This document shows, one piece after another, positions 42,061 through 53,650 of a DNA stretch of 64,000 nucleotides. Position 1 is the stretch's first letter; every line of letters begins with the position of its first letter. The position numbers and the translations under genes are program-made. The notes under the pieces are model-generated. The model had not been told where the DNA came from. It worked only from the letters and a program-made list of their open reading frames with translations, and ran no database searches. The DNA comes from Pantoea sp. Eser. GTDB taxonomy: Bacteria > Pseudomonadota > Gammaproteobacteria > Enterobacterales > Enterobacteriaceae. The DNA lies in NCBI GenBank assembly GCA_009830035.1, contig SZZY01000001.1:1-64000 (forward strand), in the 5' to 3' direction.

Positions 42061-42730
42061 GTTTCAGAACCGTTTAGTCGGCACCGTCATTCTGGTGGCC
42101 GTCGGCGTGATTGTATTGCCGGGGCTGCTGGATGGGCAGAAGAAACACTATAAAGAAGAGTTCGCCGCCATTCCGCTGGTGCCGAAACCGGACGATCAGC
42201 AGGACAGCGAAATGGTGCCGCCGGTTACCCAGTCGCTGCCGGACCAGCCGCCGGAAGGCGCAGGAAATGCAGTCAGCAACAGCAACGGAAAAACCACCGC
42301 AGCGGCTGAACAGGGATGCGCTAAACCCACTGAAGGGAGCGAGCCTGCGGTGGTCACGCCGCCGCCGGTGCATCAGTTGACGCCGACGCAGGGGAAACCG
42401 AAACCGGTCGAGCAGCCAAAACCGAAGCCGGTTGAGCAGCCGAAGCAGACTGAGACGCCGAGGGCGACTGAACCGAGCGCGCCCGCCGGTCAGGCTTATG
42501 TGGTCCAGCTGGGTGCACTGAAAAACGCCAGCAAGGTGAATGAGATTGTCGCGCAGCTGCGGCTGTCGGGCTATCGCGCCTTTACCGTGCCATCAACGCC
42601 GGTACAGGGGCAGATCACCCGCATTTACGTGGGACCGGACGCCTCAAAAGCCAAAATGCAGAGTGCGGTAGGTGAGCTGAAAAGTATCTCCGGGCTGGGC
42701 GGCGTCGTGAAGCCGTACAGCGCTCGTTAA
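42050..42730 (+). CDS. dedD: Cell division protein DedD (SPOR domain)
   Basis: I start at GTG 42050 (MASKFQNRLVGTVILVAVGV), preceded by AAAGGA and overlapping folC by 11 bases. The 226-residue product has an N-terminal membrane helix, a Pro/Lys-rich linker with repeated PKPVEQPK units, and a C-terminal SPOR domain (AYVVQLGALKNASKVNEIVA). SPOR domains bind denuded peptidoglycan at the division septum. It is intact. Confidence 0.94.
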   Translation: MASKFQNRLVGTVILVAVGVIVLPGLLDGQKKHYKEEFAAIPLVPKPDDQQDSEMVPPVTQSLPDQPPEGAGNAVSNSNGKTTAAAEQGCAKPTEGSEPAVVTPPPVHQLTPTQGKPKPVEQPKPKPVEQPKQTETPRATEPSAPAGQAYVVQLGALKNASKVNEIVAQLRLSGYRAFTVPSTPVQGQITRIYVGPDASKAKMQSAVGELKSISGLGGVVKPYSAR

Positions 42731-42741
42731 ACCCGCCAATT

Positions 42742-42776
42742 GGCGCTGCCGATAGCAGTAACAGGCAGCGCCTTTT
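42742..42776 (+). terminator. dedD terminator
   Basis: GGCGCTGCC, a 13-base loop, GGCAGCGCC and TTTT form an intrinsic terminator 11 bases after the dedD stop. Confidence 0.82.
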
Positions 42777-42914
42777 AGGCCACAGCACGGCGGGTTAAAG
42801 CGGCTAAACGGATAAAAAAATGACGATTTTCAACGGCCTGACCGCTAGGAAATCAATCGGGCGACGAAGGTTTTTTCATCGCCTTTTTTATGGATACAGA
42901 ACAGGAAAACCGCT

Positions 42915-42930
42915 ACGCAAACGTTTTCTT
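42915..42930 (+). promoter_or_regulatory. PurR box upstream of cvpA-purF
   Basis: ACGCAAACGTTTTCTT is an almost perfect PurR operator (consensus ACGCAAACGTTTNCNT), about 65 bp before cvpA, as in the E. coli cvpA-purF-ubiX operon. It indicates repression by PurR with hypoxanthine or guanine. The operator is intact, as is the operon it controls. Confidence 0.9.
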
Positions 42931-42994
42931 TTTCTGTTAGAATGCGCCCCGAACTGGATGCAGGGGTGCAATGGCACTGGCGCTGGAAGAGTTC

Positions 42995-43480
42995 ATGATC
43001 TGGATTGATTACGTCATTATTGCGGTAGTTGGTTTTTCGGCTCTGGTCAGCCTGATCCGTGGGTTTGTCCGGGAAGCCTTATCTCTTGTTACCTGGGGAT
43101 GCGCGTTTTTTGTCGCCAGTCATTACTACGCCTACCTTGCAGTCTGGTTTACAGGTTTTGACGACGAACTGGTTCGTAACGGTATCGCCATTGGGGTGTT
43201 GTTTGTCGCCACTCTGATTGTCGGTGCGATTGTGAATTACGTGATCGGCTCGCTGGTGGACAAAACCGGCCTGTCGGGAACCGACCGGGTGTTGGGCGTC
43301 TGTTTCGGGGCGTTGCGTGGTGTGCTGATAGTGGCCGCTTCGCTGTTCTTCCTCGATACTTTCACCGGTTTTTTGAAAAGTCCGGACTGGCAACAGTCTC
43401 AACTCATTCCCCAGTTCAGTTATATAATCAGGTGGTTTTTCGATTACCTGAAAAGCACGTCGAGTTTTTTACCCTGGTGA
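42995..43480 (+). CDS. cvpA: Colicin V production inner membrane protein CvpA
   Basis: The start at ATG 42995 (MIWIDYVIIAVVGFS) matches the E. coli MVWIDY start; the open frame reaches further up but is not conserved. The 161-residue protein has four membrane helices and the motif LIRGFVREALSLVTWGCAFF. It is needed for colicin V export and envelope robustness. It is the first gene of the PurR-controlled cvpA-purF unit. It is intact. Confidence 0.94.
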   Translation: MIWIDYVIIAVVGFSALVSLIRGFVREALSLVTWGCAFFVASHYYAYLAVWFTGFDDELVRNGIAIGVLFVATLIVGAIVNYVIGSLVDKTGLSGTDRVLGVCFGALRGVLIVAASLFFLDTFTGFLKSPDWQQSQLIPQFSYIIRWFFDYLKSTSSFLPW

Positions 43481-43517
43481 TGTGACCGGGAGTGCGGCTT
43501 AATGAGGAAATTACAAC

Positions 43518-45035
43518 ATGTGCGGTATTGTCGGTATCACCGGTTTCATGCCGGTAAACCAGTCGATCTATGACGCGTTAACTGTGCTCCAGCACCGCGG
43601 GCAGGATGCCGCAGGCATTTGTACTATCGATGCGCTGAAGTGCTTTCGTCTGCGAAAGGCAAATGGCCTGGTCAGCGACGTTTTCGAAGCACGCCACATG
43701 CAGCGTTTGCAGGGCAACATGGGCATCGGTCACGCGCGTTATCCGACCGCGGGCAGCTCAAGTGCCTCTGAAGCGCAGCCTTTCTACGTAAACTCGCCGT
43801 ACGGTATCACGCTGGCGCACAACGGAAATCTCACCAACGCCCACGAACTGCGTAAGCACCTGTTCGAAAAGGGCCGCCGTCATGTGAATACCACCTCAGA
43901 TTCTGAAATCCTGCTCAACATTTTCGCGCAGGAGCTGGATCGCTTCCAGAACGATCCGTTGGAAGCCGACAACATTTTTGCCGCGGTCGCTGCGGTGCAC
44001 CAGCAGGTGCGTGGTGCCTATGCGGTGGTGGCGATGATTATCGGTCATGGCATGGTGGCGTTCCGCGACCCGAACGGTATCCGTCCGCTGGTGCTGGGCA
44101 AGCGCGTGATCGCCGATGGTCGTACCGAATATATGGTGGCTTCTGAGAGCGTGGCGCTGGATACGCTGGGTTTTGAATTCATCCGTGACGTTGCGCCGGG
44201 TGAAGCGGTCTATGTCACTGAGCAGGGGCAGCTCTCTACCCGCCAGTGCGCCGAAAACCCGAAAAGCAATCCTTGCCTGTTCGAGTATGTTTACTTTGCA
44301 CGTCCCGACTCGTTCCTCGACAAGATTTCTGTCTACAGCGCCCGCGTGCGCATGGGCACCAAGCTGGGCGAGAAAATTGCCCGCGAGTGGGAAGATCTCG
44401 ATATCGATGTGGTGATCCCGATTCCGGAAACCTCGACCGATATCGCGCTGGAAATTGCACGCATTCTCGATAAGCCGTATCGCCAGGGCTTCGTGAAAAA
44501 CCGTTACGTTGGCCGCACCTTTATTATGCCAGGCCAGCAGTTACGTCGCAGCGCGGTTCGCCGTAAGCTGAACGCTAACCGCGCAGAGTTCCGCGATAAA
44601 AACGTGTTGCTGGTGGATGACTCCATCGTACGCGGCACCACCTCAGAGCAGATCATTGAGATGGCGCGTGAAGCCGGTGCGAAGCGGGTTTATCTGGTGT
44701 CAGCGGCTCCGGAGATCCGTTTCCCGAACGTGTATGGAATTGATATGCCAATCGCCACCGAGCTGATTGCCCACGGTCGCGAAGTCGAAGAGATTCGCCA
44801 GCTGATCAAAGCGGATGCGCTGATTTTTCAGGACCTGGATGATCTGATCGAAGCGGTACGCGAAGAGAACCCGGACATTACCCAGTTTGAATGCTCGGTG
44901 TTTAACGGGATTTATGTCACCAAAGATGTTGATCAGCGCTACTTGGAATATATCCAGTCGCTGCGTAATGACGATGCAAAAGCGATTGCGCGTCAGAATG
45001 AGGTGGAAAACCTCGAGCTGCACAACGAAGGATAA
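43518..45035 (+). CDS. purF: Amidophosphoribosyltransferase PurF
   Basis: PurF makes 5-phosphoribosylamine from PRPP and glutamine, the first step of purine synthesis. The mature N-terminus is the catalytic Cys ([15 protein letters not shown]). The 505-residue product has the glutaminase domain and the PRPP loop [18 protein letters not shown]. It is intact, 37 bp after cvpA. Confidence 0.97.
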   Translation: MCGIVGITGFMPVNQSIYDALTVLQHRGQDAAGICTIDALKCFRLRKANGLVSDVFEARHMQRLQGNMGIGHARYPTAGSSSASEAQPFYVNSPYGITLAHNGNLTNAHELRKHLFEKGRRHVNTTSDSEILLNIFAQELDRFQNDPLEADNIFAAVAAVHQQVRGAYAVVAMIIGHGMVAFRDPNGIRPLVLGKRVIADGRTEYMVASESVALDTLGFEFIRDVAPGEAVYVTEQGQLSTRQCAENPKSNPCLFEYVYFARPDSFLDKISVYSARVRMGTKLGEKIAREWEDLDIDVVIPIPETSTDIALEIARILDKPYRQGFVKNRYVGRTFIMPGQQLRRSAVRRKLNANRAEFRDKNVLLVDDSIVRGTTSEQIIEMAREAGAKRVYLVSAAPEIRFPNVYGIDMPIATELIAHGREVEEIRQLIKADALIFQDLDDLIEAVREENPDITQFECSVFNGIYVTKDVDQRYLEYIQSLRNDDAKAIARQNEVENLELHNEG

Positions 45036-45058
45036 GCGCCAGCATTAGCGCAGATAAA

Positions 45059-45091
45059 GCAGGGCGGGAGCAATCCCGCCCTGCTTGTTTT
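45059..45091 (+). terminator. purF terminator
   Basis: GCAGGGCGGGA-GCAA-TCCCGCCCTGC followed by TTGTTTT is a very strong intrinsic terminator, about 24 bases after the purF stop. Confidence 0.93.
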
Positions 45092-45146
45092 CAGAAATCA
45101 CTAGGCCGCGTTATGATGGTGCATTCGGGTAGAGCAAGGTTGGAAT

Positions 45147-45716
45147 ATGAAACGACTCATCATTGGTATCTCAGGCGCCAGCGGAGTGATTTACGGTGTG
45201 CGCATGCTGCAGGTTTTGCAGCAGGTCGATGAGGTAGAAACGCATCTGGTGATGAGCCAGGCGGCGCGCCAGACCTTAGGGCTGGAGAGCGATTACTCAC
45301 TGCGTGAGGTGCAGGCGCTGGCGGATGTGGTGCATGACGTGCGCGATATTGCGGCAAGCATTTCCTCAGGATCGTTCAAAACCCTCGGGATGGCGATTTT
45401 GCCGTGCTCAATGAAAACCCTTTCCGGCATCGTGCACAGTTACAGCGATTCACTGCTGACCCGCGTGGCTGACGTGGTGTTAAAAGAGCAGCGCAAGCTA
45501 GTGCTGTGCGTGCGTGAAACGCCACTGCATGTCGGCCACCTGCGGATGATGACCACCGCCGCCGAGCTGGGAGCGATCATTATGCCGCCGGTACCGGCGT
45601 TCTATCATCGTCCTGAGACCATCGAGCAACTGGTTGATCAAACGGTCAATCGGGTTATCGATCAGTTTGATATCGAACTGCCAGAGGATTTGTTCGCGCG
45701 CTGGCAGGGTGCATAA
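45147..45716 (+). CDS. ubiX: Flavin prenyltransferase UbiX
   Basis: The 189-residue protein begins with the FMN-binding motif LIIGISGASGVIYGVRMLQV and has the SISSGSFKT and CVRETPLH regions of UbiX. It makes the prenylated FMN used by the decarboxylase UbiD in ubiquinone synthesis. It is intact. The 259-bp gap that follows holds only the promoter region of the broken argT/hisJ gene. Confidence 0.95.
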   Translation: MKRLIIGISGASGVIYGVRMLQVLQQVDEVETHLVMSQAARQTLGLESDYSLREVQALADVVHDVRDIAASISSGSFKTLGMAILPCSMKTLSGIVHSYSDSLLTRVADVVLKEQRKLVLCVRETPLHVGHLRMMTTAAELGAIIMPPVPAFYHRPETIEQLVDQTVNRVIDQFDIELPEDLFARWQGA

Positions 45717-45975
45717 AGTTCCGCTGGCGCGCTTATTTAGTGCATAAACGCGCCTCGGATCACTCTTCATGCATTTGATGCACCAAAAGTTAACATCATC
45801 GCTTTTTCTCTTTTACTTCACTGTTATATTCCCCTCACAAACTCAGCGTTTTCGGCTGTCTGACGTCACGCTAAGTGCGCGGATAACTTGCAGAACTGGC
45901 ATGAAATATGTAAACTGCTTTGCGCAAACACACCACGTACCACATAACAAAAAGCACTTCACTTGAGAGTAGTCT

Positions 45976-46735
45976 ATGAAAAAGCGTGTTCTGGCTCTTT
46001 CCCTGATTCTGGGTTTATCCAGTGCTGCCAGCGTATTTGCGGCGGTACCAGGTTCAATCCGCATCGGCACAGATCCAACCTACCCACCGTTTGAGTCGAA
46101 AAACGCGCAAGGGCAGTTAGTGGGCTTTGGTATCGACCTCGCTAACGAAATCTGCAAACGCATTCATACCCAGTGTACTTTGTTGAGAGCGACTTTGACG
46201 CCCTGATCCCCTCGCTGAAAGCGAAGAAAATTGACGCCATCATCTCTTCACTCTTGATCACAGCAAAACGTTAGGAAGAAATCGCCTTCTCGGAAAAACT
46301 CTACACGCCGCCAACGCACGCTTAGTGGCACCGAAAGGTTCAAAAATCGAGCCGACGATTGAGTCGCTGAAAGGCAAAAACATCGGTCTGTTGCAGGGCA
46401 ACACTCAGGAAACTTACGCCAACCAGAACTTGCGGCCAAAAGGCGTCACCGTGACGCCGTACGCTAACCAGGATCTGGTTTATCAGGATATGAATGCCGG
46501 GCGTATTGATGCGGCGTTCCAGGACGAAGTGCAGGCGAGCGAAGGGTTCCTGAAGCAGCCGGTCCGGCAGTGAAAGATGACAAAATCTTCGGCGTCGGCA
46601 CCAGTATGGGATTGCGTAAATGATGACAGCGAGCTGAAAGCGGCCATCGACAAAGCCTTTGCCGAAATGCGTAAAGATGGCACCTACGACAAGATTGCGA
46701 AGAAGTACTTCGACTTTAATGTGTACGGCGAATAA
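45976..46735 (+). pseudogene. Lys/Arg/Orn- or His-binding periplasmic protein (ArgT/HisJ), multiply broken
   Basis: ATG 45976 opens a signal peptide and the binding-protein start (GSIRIGTDPTYPPFESKNAQ). A frameshift near 46178, TAG at 46272-46274 (Gln in E. coli ArgT), a frameshift with small loss near 46310, a deletion near 46560 and TGA at about 46620 follow. The end [17 protein letters not shown] is typical. ArgT and HisJ are paralogues sharing HisQMP; E. coli has both, but only one is visible here and I cannot say which. Confidence 0.9.
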
Positions 46736-46935
46736 CCATCCTGTCGCTCTGCCCACGGTGTGACGGACCTTAGCAGGCCGGATCGGATGCGGGTGAGAGG
46801 GATCGCTGGCTAGCAGCGATCGCCTCACCGGCAATTCACCGTCTGCTGCTGTCCTGAATAGCTGAGCAGAGCAAAACTGCCCGTCGATTGCTGACGGGCA
46901 GCGTTCCGTTTCCACCCCACGACAGGACCCTCTCG

Positions 46936-48064
46936 ATGCTGTATGGCTATTCTGATGTAATTCTCCGGGGCACGCTGGTGACGCTGGAGCTGACCTCCTG
47001 GTTCTGGCAGTGCTGCTCGGGCTGATTGGCGCGGGTGCCAAACTGTCACGTAACCGGCTGCTGGCGATGATCTTTGAAGGCTACACCACCGTGATGTGCC
47101 GGACCTCGTTCTTATGCTGCTGATCTTCTACGGTCTGCAGATTGTGCTTAACCAGATTACCGACGCGCTGGGGATGGCCCAGTTTGATATCGACCCGATG
47201 GTCGCGGGGATCATTACGCTCGGCTTTATCTATGGCGCCTACTTCACCGAAACCTTCCGTGGTGCCTTTATGGCGGTGCCAAAAGGGCAGATCGAAGCGG
47301 CCACCGCGTTCGGTTTCACCGGCTCACAGGTGTTCCGCCGCATTCTGTTTCCGGCGATGATGCGCTATGCGCTGCCGGGTATCGGCAACAACTGGCAGGT
47401 GATCCTCAAGGCCACCGCGCTGGTGTCACTGCTGGGGCTGGAAGATGTGGTGAAAGCCACGCAGCTGGCCGGTAAAAGTTCCTAGCAACCGTCCTACTTC
47501 GCGATTGTGGCGGGGGTGATCTATCTGGTGTTTACCTATGTGTTTCGTGGTACACCGCTCTATGTCCAGCTGCTGGTGTTCTACTCCGGCATGTACACGC
47601 TGGAAATTGCTAAAGGCACCGAACTGCTGAATGCCTTTTTCCGTAGCGGGCTGAACTGTACTTTACTGGCGTTTACCCTCAACACCTGTGCCTACACCAC
47701 CGAAATCTTTGCCGGTGCTATCCGCTCGGTACCGCAAGGTGAAATTGAGGCGGCGCGGGCCTATGGCTTCTCCACCTTCAAACTTTATCGCTGAATTATC
47801 CTGCCGTCGGCGCTGCGCACTGCGTTACCGGCTTACAGCAACGAAGTGATTTTGATGCTGCACTCCACCGTGCTGGCGTTTACCGCGACGGTGCCGGATT
47901 TGCTGAAAATCGCGCGTGATATCAACTCGGCGACCTATCAGCCGTTTACCGCGTACGGCCTGGCTGCGGTGCTGTATCTGATCATTTCTTACGTGTTAAT
48001 CAGCCTGTTCCGTCTTGCAGAGCGCCGCTGGCTGGCCCACATCAAACCCTCTTCATCGCATTGA
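46936..48064 (+). pseudogene. hisQ::hisM hybrid permease remnant
   Basis: ATG 46936 opens HisQ (MLYGYSDVILRGTLVTLEL), with frameshifts near 46990 and 47090 and TAG at 47483-47485 (Trp in E. coli HisQ). At about 47535 VIYLVFTYV of HisQ runs straight into FRGTPLYVQLLVFYSGMYTL of HisM, so the HisQ C-terminus and about the first 60 HisM residues are gone. HisM is then broken by TGA at 47792-47794 (Cys codon in E. coli) and ends at 48064 with [11 protein letters not shown]. Both permease subunits of the importer are therefore lost. Confidence 0.9.
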
Positions 48065-48846
48065 GTAGAACTATAGCTGACAATAAATTAAGCGTCACCG
48101 AATTACATAAACGTTACGGTGAACACGAAGTGCTGAAAGGGGTCGCGTTAACCGCCAACGCGGGCGATGTGATCACCATTATCGGCTCGTCTGGTTCGGG
48201 AAAAAGTACCTTTTTACGCTGCATCAACTTCCTCGAAAAACCGAGCGAAGGCACCATTGTGGTTAACAACCAGCAGATCAACTTAGTCCGCGACAAAGAT
48301 AGCCAGCTGAAAGTGGCCAACAAAGAGCAACTGCGCGCCCTGCGCACCAGCCTGACCATGGTATTCCAGCACTTCAATCTGCGGAGCCATATGATAGTGC
48401 TGGAAAACGTGATGGAAGCACCAATCCAGGTGCTGGGACTGAGCAAAGCAGAAGCGCCTGGACGGGCAATCAAATACCTCGATAAGGTCGGGATTGATGC
48501 GCGGGCACAGGCGAAATATCCGGTGCATCTTTCTGGCGGTCAGCAGCAGCGCGTGTCGATTGCGCGCGCGCTGGCGGTGGAACCGGAAGTGCTGCTGTTT
48601 GATGAACCGACCTCAGCGCTCGATCCGGAGCTGGTCGGTGAAGTGCTGCGCATTATGCAGAAACTGGCGGAAGAGGGGAAAACCATGGTGGTGATGACGC
48701 ACGAGATGGAATTTGCCCGTCACGTTTCCAGCCACGTCATTTTCCTGCATCAGGGCAAAATTGAAGAGCAGGGATCGCCGGTGGACCTGTTCGGCAGTCC
48801 GAAGAGCACCCGCCTGCAGCAGTTCCTGAAAGGCTGGCTGAAGTAA
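48061..48846 (+). CDS. hisP: Basic amino acid/histidine ABC transporter ATPase HisP
   Basis: A TTG start at 48061 overlapping the hisM stop gives 261 residues; E. coli HisP has 257. Walker [19 protein letters not shown], signature [16 protein letters not shown] and Walker [16 protein letters not shown] are present. Two usually conserved positions differ: Arg for Trp in HFNLRSHM, and Glu for Gly after the switch histidine (THEMEFARH). The frame is open, but its binding protein and both permeases are broken, so it is probably drifting. Confidence 0.88.
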   Translation: MSRTIADNKLSVTELHKRYGEHEVLKGVALTANAGDVITIIGSSGSGKSTFLRCINFLEKPSEGTIVVNNQQINLVRDKDSQLKVANKEQLRALRTSLTMVFQHFNLRSHMIVLENVMEAPIQVLGLSKAEAPGRAIKYLDKVGIDARAQAKYPVHLSGGQQQRVSIARALAVEPEVLLFDEPTSALDPELVGEVLRIMQKLAEEGKTMVVMTHEMEFARHVSSHVIFLHQGKIEEQGSPVDLFGSPKSTRLQQFLKGWLK

Positions 48847-48998
48847 GTCCGCGTCGTGCCGCGTTTATGGCGGTTTGCGGCCTTAACCCACGGCCGGAGA
48901 CGGCAATCAACGATCGCACCGGCAAACGCTGCGATTGCAGCAGTTTGATCAGCCCTGACGCCGCCCGGCTATATACCCAGCCAAATCCGCCGCAGGCG

Positions 48999-49898
48999 TT
49001 AATGCTTAACCACATCCTGTAATGCTTGCTGCAGATCATACCAGCGGAAGGTCAATCCTGAGGCTTCCAGCCGTTTGGGCAACACATGCTGTCCACCCAA
49101 CACCAGCACCGACGATTCACCCATCATCAGCTTAATTGCGCTGGCAGGCGTACGCATAAAGGCCGGGCGGTGCATCACCCGGCCAAGGATCGCGGCAAAC
49201 TGCTCATTGCGAACCGCATAGGGCGCGACCATGTTGAACGGACCGCGTAGATCGTCATGATCCAGCAGCCAGATAATGGCGTTGAGCATGTCGTCGAGAT
49301 GGATCCACGGCATATATTGCTTACCGCTGCCGATTGGGCCGCCAATACCCAGTTTGAACGGCAGCTTCATTTTGCTGAGCGCGCCGCCTTCTGCTGCCAG
49401 CACCACGCCGGTACGTAGCAGACAGACGCGGGTACGATCGCTTTCGGCACTGAGCGCCAGCTGCTCCCAGCGGGCGCACAGCTGGTGGGTGAATTCGTCG
49501 TGTCCGGGATCCTCTTCGGTCAGCACCAGATCGCCGGCATCGCCGTAAAAACCGGTCGCGGAGCCGGAAATCAGCACCGAGGGCGGGGTGGTGCTGGCAT
49601 TGATCAGCGAGGCGATCTGTTCAGTGATCTGCCAGCGGCTTTCGCATAACTGCTGCTTATGCGGTTCGGTCCAGCGTTTGTTGGCGATCGGTTCACCCGC
49701 CAGGTTGATCACCGCATCAACATTGTTGAGGTCATGCTGTTGCGCCAGACCTGACCAGAGCGCCACGTCGTCGCCCAGCTTTTCACGCGCACTGACCACA
49801 TCACGCGTCACCACGCTGATCTGATGACCGAGTTGCTGCAGGCGCGGAATCAGATGGCGACCGATCAATCCTGTTCCACCTGTAATAAGAATGTGCAT
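48999..49898 (-). CDS. yfcH: NAD(P)-dependent epimerase-like protein YfcH
   Basis: The 299-residue protein has an N-terminal nucleotide-binding motif ([18 protein letters not shown]) and the DUF1731 C-terminal region ([20 protein letters not shown]) of the SDR39U1/YfcH family. E. coli YfcH has no firmly assigned substrate. It is intact and convergent with hisP. Confidence 0.92.
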   Translation of the reverse strand: MHILITGGTGLIGRHLIPRLQQLGHQISVVTRDVVSAREKLGDDVALWSGLAQQHDLNNVDAVINLAGEPIANKRWTEPHKQQLCESRWQITEQIASLINASTTPPSVLISGSATGFYGDAGDLVLTEEDPGHDEFTHQLCARWEQLALSAESDRTRVCLLRTGVVLAAEGGALSKMKLPFKLGIGGPIGSGKQYMPWIHLDDMLNAIIWLLDHDDLRGPFNMVAPYAVRNEQFAAILGRVMHRPAFMRTPASAIKLMMGESSVLVLGGQHVLPKRLEASGLTFRWYDLQQALQDVVKH

Positions 49899-50080
49899 GT
49901 TGCGGCTCCCTTGACGTTTTTGTTATTTGTTCCCTTCAGCATAGAAGAGTGAGGCCAGTGTGAGGTAAGTCGCGTCGCGCTTTCTTGCAATCGGTCGAAA
50001 CATCGGACCAGCTCAGCGTTGCCTTCAGAAATAAAAATCGGTAAACATGATGCAATCCTGACAGCCAATTGAGGTAACCG

Positions 50081-50722
<642 letters not shown>

Positions 50723-50835
50723 CTTTCGAGGCTTGCTCAAGCTAACGGAAGTGATTACCTTACGCCACACTATGATAATAACGTGGTAAACAGCGCGTGC
50801 ATCCAGGCACGCCAAACAGGAAAGGGTTACGGACG

Positions 50836-51357
50836 GTGGATCACATTGCGGGTGAGGGTGTCGAGTGGGTCGATATCGTCAACGAAGAGAACGAAGTGGT
50901 TGCTCAGGCGACACGTGCACAGATGCGTGCTGAATGCCTGCGTCACCGTGCCACCTATATCGTGGTGCATGACGGTATGGGCAAAATTCTGGTACAGCGT
51001 CGCACTGAGACCAAAGATTTTATGCCGGGCAAGCTGGACGCAACGGCGGGCGGCGTGGTGCAGAGCGGCGAAGATATGCTGGAATCGGCACGACGTGAAG
51101 CGGAAGAGGAACTGGGGATTGCCGACGTTCCGTTTGCCGAGCACGGTAAATTCTACTTCGAAGATGAGCATTGCCGCGTCTGGGGTAGACTATTCAGCTG
51201 CGTGTCACACGGTCCTTTCGCGATGCAGGAAACCGAAGTGGATGAGATTATCTGGATGACGCCTGATGAGATCACCGCGCGTTGCGATGAGTTTACCGAC
51301 GATTCGCTGAAGGCATTGTCGCTGTGGATGAGCCGCAACGGCGAGAACCGGGCCTGA
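50836..51357 (+). CDS. yfcD: Nudix hydrolase YfcD
   Basis: I start at GTG 50836, preceded by AGGAAAGGG, for 173 residues (E. coli 180). The Nudix box is complete ([23 protein letters not shown]), split by the usual spacing, after the conserved [13 protein letters not shown] start. YfcD belongs to the Nudix group related to isopentenyl-diphosphate isomerase; its substrate is uncertain. It is intact and convergent with pta. Confidence 0.92.
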   Translation: MDHIAGEGVEWVDIVNEENEVVAQATRAQMRAECLRHRATYIVVHDGMGKILVQRRTETKDFMPGKLDATAGGVVQSGEDMLESARREAEEELGIADVPFAEHGKFYFEDEHCRVWGRLFSCVSHGPFAMQETEVDEIIWMTPDEITARCDEFTDDSLKALSLWMSRNGENRA

Positions 51358-51435
51358 TATCAACCGGTACCGGTGGCGTAGCGCAGACAAAAAAAGGGCA
51401 TGCGCAGTGGCATGCCCGATGTAACACAGTGAGGC

Positions 51436-53580
51436 TTAGCCTTCAGCCTGCTGTGACTGGATGGCGGTTAAGGCGATGGTGTAGACGATGTCATCCACCA
51501 GCGCGCCGCGTGACAGGTCGTTGACCGGTTTACGCATGCCCTGCAGCATCGGACCGATGGAGATCAGATCGGCAGAACGCTGTACCGCTTTATAGGTGGT
51601 GTTACCAGTGTTGAGATTCGGGAAGATAAACACCGTGGCGCGACCGGCCACCTGTGAGTTTGGCGCTTTGGATTTCGCCACATCTTCCATAATCGCTGCG
51701 TCATACTGCAGCGGACCATCAATCACTAGATCCGGACGTTTCTCCTGCGCAATACGGGTCGCTTCACGCACTTTTTCGACGTCGCTACCGGCACCTGACG
51801 TGCCGGTGGAGTAAGAGATCATCGCCACGCGAGGGTCGATACCAAAGGCCTTTGCCGAATCGGCGGACTGAATAGCTATTTCGGCCAGCTGCTCGGCGCT
51901 CGGGTCCGGGTTAATCGCGCAGTCACCGTAAACCAGCACTTGCTCAGGCAGCAACATAAAGAACACTGACGACACCAGCGAACTGTTCGGTGCGGTTTTG
52001 ATCAGCTGCAACGGCGGACGAATGGTGTTGGCAGTAGTGTGTACGGCACCGGATACCAGACCGTCGACTTCGCCACGCTCCAGCATCATGGTACCCAGCA
52101 CCACGTTATCTTCCAGTTGCTCCTGCGCCACCACTTCGGTCATGCCCTTGCTCTTACGCAGCTCAACCAGACGCGGCACGTAGTTTTCACGCACCTGAGC
52201 CGGATCGACAATCTCGACGCCTTTGCCCAGTTCGACGCCCTGCGCGGCGGCGACGCGCCGAATTTCATCCGGGTTACCTAACAGCACGCAGGTCGCGATG
52301 CCGCGTTCGGCACAGATCGCTGCAGCTTTCACGGTACGCGGCTCATCACCCTCTGGCAGCACCACACGTTTGCCCGCTTTACGCGCCAGCTCGGTCAGCT
52401 GATAACGGAAGGCTGGAGGTGACAGGCGACGGCTGCGTTCAGAAGTGGCGGTGAGTGACTCAATCCAGTCAGCATTGATATAGCTGGCGACGTACTCCTG
52501 CACTTTTTCGATGCGCTGGGTGTCATCAGCCGGAACTTCAAGGTTAAAGCTCTGCAGGCTGAGTGAGGTCTGCCAGGTATTGGTTTTCACCATAAACACC
52601 GGCAGACCGGTCTGGAACGCACGTTCACACAGTCTGGCGATACGATCGTCAATCTCATAGTTACCGGTCAGCAGGATGGCGCCAATCTCAATGCCGTTCA
52701 TGGCGGCCAGACAGGCGGCAACCAGCACATCCGGACGGTCAGCTGAGGTCACCAGCAGCGATCCTGGACGGAAATGCTCCAGCATATGCGGAATGCTACG
52801 GGCGCAGAAAGTGACGGATTTCACCCGGCGGGTCTGAATCTCACCTTCGTTGATGATGCGCGCATTAAGGTGACGGCACATATCGATGGCGCGGGTGGCG
52901 ATCAGATCAAAGCTCCATGGCACGCAGCCTAATACCGGCAGCGGGCTGTCGGAAAACAGCTGTTTCGGATCGATGTTCGCGATGCTGGCTTTTGACGAGT
53001 CATCAAAAATTTCTGACAGGTCAGGGCGGGTACGCCCCTGTTCATCCACCGGCGCGTTAAGTTTGTTGATGATCACGCCAGTGATGTTTTTGTTTTTCTG
53101 TCCGCCGAAGCTGCTTTGCGTCAGCTCAATGCGTTCTTTCAGCTGTGCCGGAGAGTCATTACCCAGCGCCATCACGAAGACGATTTCAGCATTCAAAGTT
53201 TTGGCGATTTCGTAGTTCAGCGCGTTGGCGAACTGATGCTTACGGGTCGGCACCAGGCCTTCAACCAGCACCACTTCGGCGTCCTGGGTGTTGGCATGGT
53301 AACGGGAGATGATCTCTTCCATCAGCACGTCCTGCTGGTTAGAGCCCAGCAGAGATTCAACGCGTGCCATCTGCAGCGGTTCAGCAGCAGGAATCGACGA
53401 GTTTTTACGGATAATGGTGGTGGTCTGATCCGGTGTATCACCTCCAGAACGCGGCTGAGCAATCGGCTTGAAGACGCTAAGACGCACGCCTTTACGTTCC
53501 ATGGCGCGAATAACGCCGAGGCTGACGCTGGTCAGGCTGACGCTGGTGCCGGTCGGAATGAGCATAATTATACGTGACAC
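51436..53580 (-). CDS. pta: Phosphate acetyltransferase Pta
   Basis: The 714-residue product has the E. coli length and domain order: N-terminal DRTGG-like P-loop region ([20 protein letters not shown]), regulatory middle domain, and C-terminal phosphotransacetylase ([20 protein letters not shown]). It interconverts acetyl-CoA and acetyl phosphate. It lies 70 bp after ackA in the same direction. It is intact. Confidence 0.97.
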   Translation of the reverse strand: MSRIIMLIPTGTSVSLTSVSLGVIRAMERKGVRLSVFKPIAQPRSGGDTPDQTTTIIRKNSSIPAAEPLQMARVESLLGSNQQDVLMEEIISRYHANTQDAEVVLVEGLVPTRKHQFANALNYEIAKTLNAEIVFVMALGNDSPAQLKERIELTQSSFGGQKNKNITGVIINKLNAPVDEQGRTRPDLSEIFDDSSKASIANIDPKQLFSDSPLPVLGCVPWSFDLIATRAIDMCRHLNARIINEGEIQTRRVKSVTFCARSIPHMLEHFRPGSLLVTSADRPDVLVAACLAAMNGIEIGAILLTGNYEIDDRIARLCERAFQTGLPVFMVKTNTWQTSLSLQSFNLEVPADDTQRIEKVQEYVASYINADWIESLTATSERSRRLSPPAFRYQLTELARKAGKRVVLPEGDEPRTVKAAAICAERGIATCVLLGNPDEIRRVAAAQGVELGKGVEIVDPAQVRENYVPRLVELRKSKGMTEVVAQEQLEDNVVLGTMMLERGEVDGLVSGAVHTTANTIRPPLQLIKTAPNSSLVSSVFFMLLPEQVLVYGDCAINPDPSAEQLAEIAIQSADSAKAFGIDPRVAMISYSTGTSGAGSDVEKVREATRIAQEKRPDLVIDGPLQYDAAIMEDVAKSKAPNSQVAGRATVFIFPNLNTGNTTYKAVQRSADLISIGPMLQGMRKPVNDLSRGALVDDIVYTIALTAIQSQQAEG

Positions 53581-53650
53581 GATTGAACCTCTCAGGAATT
53601 GCAGGGTGTCAAAAACAACTCCGTCAGCCTGAGCTGACGGAGAGAAGCAA

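Noticed and set aside
42820..43008. A 62-codon plus-strand frame upstream of cvpA.
   Set aside because: It runs through the PurR operator and the cvpA ribosome-binding region, has no family resemblance and no ribosome-binding site; it is chance.
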